From JAZDGX01 sp043806645 (GTDB taxonomy: Bacteria; Eisenbacteria; RBG-16-71-46; CAIMUX01; WJJG01): 8,338 nucleotides of DNA. Below the pieces are notes generated by a model. That model saw nothing but the letters and a program-made list of their open reading frames with translations. It had not been told where the DNA came from and did no database searches. Location of the stretch: contig JAZDGX010000248.1 of assembly GCA_043806645.1 (NCBI GenBank), positions 1 to 8,338 of the forward strand, given 5' to 3'. Positions 4,816-8,338 of the stretch are shown piece by piece (the first letter of the stretch is position 1; every line of letters starts with the position of its first letter). The translations under genes were made by a program, and so were the position numbers.

Positions 4816-6036
4816 TCAGCGATTCTGGCTCTCCTTCTCCATCAGTTTCTCGGCCCGCTCGATCAACTGGTCGATGGCCTCGATCTGCTTGCCGGAGGCC
4901 TCGGCGTAGTTGCGATCCCCCAGGGCCATCACCTTCTCGAACTTCGGCTTTGCCTCGTTGTACGCGCCGATCGCATCAGGATAGCGCTTCTGTCCCTCGA
5001 ATTCCCTGCCCTGTCCGAGCAGGGTAACGCCCCAGGCGTAGTAGAGGCATCCGGCCTGCGGAGACTGCTCCAGACTGGAGCGAATTGCGGCCATCGCCTT
5101 GTTGAATTGCCCGCCGTCGCGATAGGCGAAGGCGAGATTGCAGTGATGGGAAACCTCCCCCGGCTCTTTCGCGATCAGGTACTCGTAGTCTTCGGCCGCC
5201 CCGATGTACTGCTTCTCCTTGTTCCGGCAGTAGGCACGATACTTGTGATAGGAGACGGTCCGGTCCTCGGGCAGCTCCTGCTCGAGGAGCTTGTCATAGT
5301 AGAACAGCGCCTCGGCATAGAAGCCGATCTGGAAGTAGTAGCCGCCGAGGATGTGCAGCGTGCTCGCATCGTTGGGATTGTATTCGTAGAGCTTCTTGTA
5401 GAAGGTCACGGCCGGCAGGTAGAGATGATTGGCAAGCGCCGTACGCCCCGCATCGGAAACCGTGTTCGCGTTGGCCTCGTCCATCTCGACCAGTTTCGTG
5501 TACAACATGATCGCTTCCGCGATCAGGCCCTTCTGCTGGTACACGAAGGCCAGATTGCGCAGGATCTCCGGCTTCTCGGGCAGGACCGCCCGCAGCTCGA
5601 GATACAAGCCGAGGGCCTCGTCGAACTCCCCCGCCGAACTGAGCGCGAAGGCCAGGTGTTCCTTGACGTCCAGGTTGCCCGGCTCCTGATCGAGCGCGTC
5701 CCGGTAGGTGTCGAACGCCTCCTGAAACTGCCGCAGGCTCACCTGGATTTCACCCAGGCTGAGATAGGCGTGGATCATCTCGGGGCAGGCTTCCTTGACC
5801 TCGCTGAAACGGGCGGCGGCATCCTTGAGCTGCTGGTTGTTCCGGTACTGGACACCTTCCTGATAGGTCCGCCGGCAGGTCTCCTCGTTGGAGAAGACCT
5901 GCTCTCCCTTGGTCTGCGCGGATACGGCGGGAGCCAGGGCTAGACCCAGCGCCAAGGCAAGCCAGAGCGGGCGCAGCGCCCGGAACATGCCTGCCCGCCG
6001 CGGGCGTTCCCTTCCGTGGCAAGTCGGTGACCGCAT
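4816..6036 (-). CDS. Secreted tetratricopeptide-repeat protein
   Basis: The product is 406 aa from the ATG at 6036, which is preceded by AGGGGGG at good spacing. It has an Arg-rich N-terminus, a hydrophobic core LWLALALGLALAP at 24-36 and a likely signal-peptidase site AVSA|Q after residue 40. Eight or nine TPR-like helical pairs fill residues 55-370, with the usual small/aromatic pattern (e.g. AYLSLGEIQVSLRQFQEAF, HLAFALSSAGEFDEALGLY, NLAFVYQQKGLIAEAI, NLAFAYRDGGQFNKAM). A charged C-terminal helix ends in EKLMEKESQNR. TPR arrays bind other proteins; periplasmic ones often assist envelope assembly or cell division, but nothing here names a partner. An ATG at 5988 would give a shorter, more classical signal peptide (MFRALRPLWLALALG). 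Four Cys in the mature part may form disulfides. It is monocistronic: own promoter upstream, strong terminator downstream. Confidence 0.9.
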   Translation of the reverse strand: MRSPTCHGRERPRRAGMFRALRPLWLALALGLALAPAVSAQTKGEQVFSNEETCRRTYQEGVQYRNNQQLKDAAARFSEVKEACPEMIHAYLSLGEIQVSLRQFQEAFDTYRDALDQEPGNLDVKEHLAFALSSAGEFDEALGLYLELRAVLPEKPEILRNLAFVYQQKGLIAEAIMLYTKLVEMDEANANTVSDAGRTALANHLYLPAVTFYKKLYEYNPNDASTLHILGGYYFQIGFYAEALFYYDKLLEQELPEDRTVSYHKYRAYCRNKEKQYIGAAEDYEYLIAKEPGEVSHHCNLAFAYRDGGQFNKAMAAIRSSLEQSPQAGCLYYAWGVTLLGQGREFEGQKRYPDAIGAYNEAKPKFEKVMALGDRNYAEASGKQIEAIDQLIERAEKLMEKESQNR

Positions 6037-6076
6037 CCCATCCCCCCTGTTCTGCGGCTTGATCTGACGGATCGGG

Positions 6077-6105
6077 ACCCTACCAAACCCTGCCGGAGGT
6101 GTCAA
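6077..6105 (-). promoter_or_regulatory. Sigma70-type promoter of the TPR gene
   Basis: Minus-strand TTGACA (6100-6105), a 17-nt spacer and TAGGGT (6077-6082). Predicted start near 6070 leaves a 5' leader of about 34 nt before the ATG at 6036. It has the same -35 and spacing as the tRNA-Ser promoter at 3433-3461. The longest open frame would begin at the TTG of this -35 box, which argues against that long form. Confidence 0.65.
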
Positions 6106-6260
6106 CCAACCGGCCCCGCCCCCCTTTCGTCCCCGCGAAGCCGCGTCACTTCCGCGTCAGGCCCGGCTGCATCCGGCGCTCCGGACGAGAAGTCGATCGT
6201 TCCTGAAACGCCCGCGCCTCTCTTGCGCGATCCTCAAGATCTTCAACCCCGCGGCCACCT

Positions 6261-7193
6261 TCACGGGTCCTTGTCCACACGCGACTTGCGCGGTCCCCCC
6301 CGGCGATCGCCCTTCCCCTGCGGCCCCCTGCGCCGGGCCAGTTCCTCGAGGCGGCGCTTCTGCTTGCGCAGGCCCCGCCTGCGTTTCGCCTCACGCGCCG
6401 GCGTCTCTTTCGCTTCCTCACGCGCCTGTCCCGCCCCGGTCGCCGAGGGCGCCCGCGAGGCGCCCGCGCCCCCTGAGGGCGGCCGCGGGCGATCGTCCCT
6501 GCGCGCCCGTTCCTTCACCCGCCCGCTCGGGAGGGGCCCGTCCGCGGACCCCAACGCCTCGGGCTTGAAGCGCGCCATCCAGCGGCGGCGGGCACGTTGT
6601 TCCTCGCGACGAGCCTGGGACGGGGGCATCGGCGCCCGGGCGGCGTGGTGCTCGAGCAGCCGTTGCTCGACGGCGGCGGCGTCGCGCGGGGGCAGTGACT
6701 TCTCCTTCACCGGCCGCGGCAGCGGCCGGTCGATGTAGCGCTGCCGGAATTCCTCGACGCCGAGGGCGATCGCGGCCGACGGCAGCCGCGGCATCAGGCT
6801 GCGGCGGTCGTTGCTGACGACCGCCACGCCTCGACCCGCGCGCACCGCCGCTTGCGCCAGCATGACGATCCGGTCGTCCGCCTCTTCCGGAGGGTGGCTG
6901 AAGAGAATGCGCAAGAAGGGCAGCTCGGGATCGGGGACCCCGCACTCGCGCCGTCCATCGAAGACGATCGTCAGGGGTTCGCTCAGACGTGAGGCGAAGC
7001 CCTGCAGCCAGGCCGCCAGGCGGCCGCGCGCCTGCGCCTTCTCCCCCTCCTCCTGCAACGCGGCAAATTCGGGAATGGAGAAGATGGCGTTGTGCCCGTC
7101 GACGATCCATACCCGGCGTGTCCAGGCCTCCGGCACAACACCCCCTTCTCCGGCGGCCGCGAGATCGGGATGCGCGTCGGCCGCCGCGTCCAT
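6261..7193 (-). CDS. YacP/Rae1-like NYN-domain ribonuclease with a long basic tail
   Basis: The N-terminal part (about residues 28-155) is a NYN (PIN-like) domain of the YacP family, whose B. subtilis member Rae1 cleaves mRNA in the ribosomal A site. Acidic and polar positions expected of the metal site are visible: VDGHN (D32, N35), VFDGRRE (D79), EEADD (103-107) and VSNDRRS (D129). The usual protein is about 170 aa; this one is 310. The extra 150 residues are Arg/Lys/Pro-rich and probably disordered up to about 265, then form a strongly basic helix (REAKRRRGLRKQKRRLEELARRR written in pieces: 267-289) and end in GDRRGGPRKSRVDKDP. The ATG at 7193 has no clear ribosome site. A GTG at 7136, preceded by an AAGGGGG run, is an alternative start that removes a low-complexity N-terminus. 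Cytosolic RNA nuclease is a good guess; the target is unknown. Confidence 0.87.
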   Translation of the reverse strand: MDAAADAHPDLAAAGEGGVVPEAWTRRVWIVDGHNAIFSIPEFAALQEEGEKAQARGRLAAWLQGFASRLSEPLTIVFDGRRECGVPDPELPFLRILFSHPPEEADDRIVMLAQAAVRAGRGVAVVSNDRRSLMPRLPSAAIALGVEEFRQRYIDRPLPRPVKEKSLPPRDAAAVEQRLLEHHAARAPMPPSQARREEQRARRRWMARFKPEALGSADGPLPSGRVKERARRDDRPRPPSGGAGASRAPSATGAGQAREEAKETPAREAKRRRGLRKQKRRLEELARRRGPQGKGDRRGGPRKSRVDKDP

Positions 7194-7276
7194 TTTGCCG
7201 GAGCGTGGGGCCGGCGGGCAACCATCGCGGTGGCTTCGTCCCGGAATCCTCGCCGCCGCATTCTCGATCCGCTATT

Positions 7277-7313
7277 AAAGCAGAAGAGAGAACCGAAGTT
7301 CTCTCCCTGCTTT
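7277..7313 (-). terminator. Two-tier stem-loop with UUCG tetraloop after the GxFxGxW-repeat gene
   Basis: On the minus strand AAAGCAG and CTGCTTT form an outer 7-bp helix and GAGAGAAC / GTTCTCTC an inner 8-bp helix, separated by a small internal loop, capped by TTCG. The inner stem is followed by TTCTGCTTTAAT, giving a modest U-rich side. It lies about 84 nt beyond the stop at 7397 and about 84 nt before the NYN start, so it probably ends the upstream transcript. The lack of a clean U-run lowers certainty; it could instead be an mRNA-stability or regulatory element of the NYN leader. Confidence 0.6.
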
Positions 7314-7396
7314 CCCCCGACGTCCTGAGGGGCGCAAAGGTCGCCGGGGCGAATCCCAGGCCCGCCGGACGGCTCCGCGGGACGCGTCCGCTGACC

Positions 7397-8338
7397 TCAG
7401 AGGGCCGGAACGATCCTCGATCCGCTCCAGATGCCGTTGAAGACCCCCCGCCCCTCGTCCCGGCTCGCCCAATGGCCCTTGATGTCGCCGAGCGCGACGC
7501 CGTGGCGATCGACCCATTGTCCCCGGAAGCGACCGACATGGGCAGGCTGGGAATCGTCGTCGACCGCGCCGGGCTCGCTGCCGGTCTCGGTCACTTCCCA
7601 CGTGCCGCGCAGGAATCCGCCAAAGCGGCCCCCATGGCCGATGTACTTGCCGAAGAAGACATGATCGCCTTCTTGATTGACGCCGTAATGGCCGCGCATG
7701 AAGCCGGCGGGCCGGCCGCTTTCCGAAATCCAGGCGCCGCGGAAGGTACCGACAGGCTCATCGGCCAGCCGGCCCCAGTATCCATTGCAAAAGCCCTGCA
7801 CCTGCCCGGCCTCACCGATCCGAAATGCGCGCAGCGAGATGCGCGCGGACTCGCCCACCTCGATCAATTCGTCGAGGTCTTCGAGATCGGCGGTGGTGTA
7901 CTCACGGATGACATCGTTCAGGCGCATGGAAAGCTGCTGGACGGGAACCGCCCCGCTTGAATCGGCGGGCACGACGATCATGACGCGCAGGCCGTCGTAG
8001 AAATCGGCCGTCACCGATTCCCAGGCGAGTGAATCGCGCGAGGAGCGAGGCAGGATGCGATCCTCCCAGCGTTCGAAACCCAGCCGGCTCAGCACGCGGA
8101 TCGCCCCGTCGCTCAAGACGAGGGACCCGTTCCACTCCGTGGTCTCGACCGCGACGGGAGCGGCCGCGGTGTCGGCGTCCTCATAGAGATTGCCCCAGAG
8201 AATCGTCAGTGAATACAACACGCTCCCTGGATTCTCTTCGATGGTTCTCGCCCGCCGGCGCTCTTGCGCCTGCAGGCCGGAGTACCCGTCCTCCACGGGA
8301 GTCTCGACCTCGGCCGCCGCGGCGAGTGCCGGGTCACC
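7397..8338 (-). CDS. Unrecognised protein with C-terminal GxFxGxW tandem repeats (5' end beyond the window)
   Basis: The frame is open to base 8338 and stops at 7397, giving at least 314 codons. A GTG at 8296 is a possible start, but in-frame sequence continues upstream as DPALAAAAEVETPVEDG, which looks like the region after a signal peptide, so the true start is probably outside. Numbering from the GTG: residues 25-160 form a beta-rich region (VLYSLTILWGNLY, WNGSLVLSDGAIRVLSRLGF, DGLRVMIVVP). Residues 168-291 carry eight copies of a G-x-[FI]-x-G-x-[WY] unit, at about 168, 183, 198, 212, 227, 255, 270 and 284: a 14-15 residue period broken once by an acidic insert (TGSEPGAVDDDSQPA). The repeat recalls MORN-type Gly/aromatic strands but is shorter. 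I do not know the family. A secreted or surface beta-repeat protein is the most that can be inferred. A stem-loop at 7277-7313 follows. Confidence 0.85.
   Translation of the reverse strand, partial: GDPALAAAAEVETPVEDGYSGLQAQERRRARTIEENPGSVLYSLTILWGNLYEDADTAAAPVAVETTEWNGSLVLSDGAIRVLSRLGFERWEDRILPRSSRDSLAWESVTADFYDGLRVMIVVPADSSGAVPVQQLSMRLNDVIREYTTADLEDLDELIEVGESARISLRAFRIGEAGQVQGFCNGYWGRLADEPVGTFRGAWISESGRPAGFMRGHYGVNQEGDHVFFGKYIGHGGRFGGFLRGTWEVTETGSEPGAVDDDSQPAHVGRFRGQWVDRHGVALGDIKGHWASRDEGRGVFNGIWSGSRIVPAL

Noticed and set aside
4354..5943. Plus-strand open frame of 529 codons
   Set aside because: Antisense to mnmA and the TPR gene. Its Leu/Val/Gly-rich translation is the mirror of TPR codons on the other strand.
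6146..6421. Small Arg-rich minus-strand open frame of 91 codons
   Set aside because: Half of it overlaps the NYN tail in another frame, there is no ribosome site, and the composition is what GC-rich DNA gives by chance. The 6106-6260 gap otherwise shows only a weak 5-bp hairpin.
6418..7539. Minus-strand open frame of 373 codons overlapping the NYN gene
   Set aside because: Different frame from the NYN protein, Arg/Pro/Gly-rich low complexity, and it crosses the stem-loop at 7277-7313 and the end of the next gene.
1..8338. A mobile element, defence system or CRISPR array
   Set aside because: No transposase, integrase, terminal inverted repeats, nuclease-effector operon or regularly spaced repeats were found on either strand; the genes are housekeeping or envelope-like.

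Overview
The window is high-GC bacterial DNA, by eye about two thirds G+C. Every gene I can support lies on the minus strand, so transcription runs from high to low coordinates. It looks like a chromosomal housekeeping segment devoted mainly to tRNA, translation and protein targeting. I see no transposase, phage gene, CRISPR array or other sign of transfer. The organism cannot be named from this. A long SRP RNA with an Alu domain, next to tadA and dnaX, recalls the Bacillus arrangement, but the base composition and the unfamiliar proteins point more to a GC-rich, poorly cultured lineage (for example Eisenbacteria/Krumholzibacteriota-like). That placement is a low-confidence inference.

In order of transcription, the right end (8338-7397) holds the 3' part of an unrecognised protein with a 15-residue GxFxGxW tandem repeat, followed by a stem-loop (7277-7313). 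Next is a YacP/Rae1-like NYN-domain nuclease with a long basic tail (7193-6261). A secreted TPR-repeat protein follows (6036-4816), with its own TTGACA-17-TAGGGT promoter and a textbook intrinsic terminator (4765-4789). mnmA, the tRNA U34 2-thiolase, is at 4722-3436.

A second TTGACA-17-TAATCT promoter is embedded in the last codons of mnmA, and its -10 box contains the mnmA stop codon. It should drive tRNA-Ser(GCT) and tRNA-Arg(ACG), and perhaps the genes beyond: a small unrecognised lipoprotein gene (3090-2374) and tadA (2364-1876). TadA is the deaminase that makes inosine-34 in tRNA-Arg(ACG), so enzyme and substrate are near neighbours.

Last come tRNA-Ser(GGA), tRNA-Ala(CGC), a full-length large SRP RNA (1572-1299, about 274 nt with Alu and S domains) and the N-terminal 411 codons of dnaX, cut by the left edge. 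The tadA - SRP RNA - dnaX order matches Bacillus subtilis. None of the four tRNA genes encodes the 3' CCA, so a CCA-adding enzyme is required. No gene-free stretch exceeds 300 bases once the RNA genes are counted.
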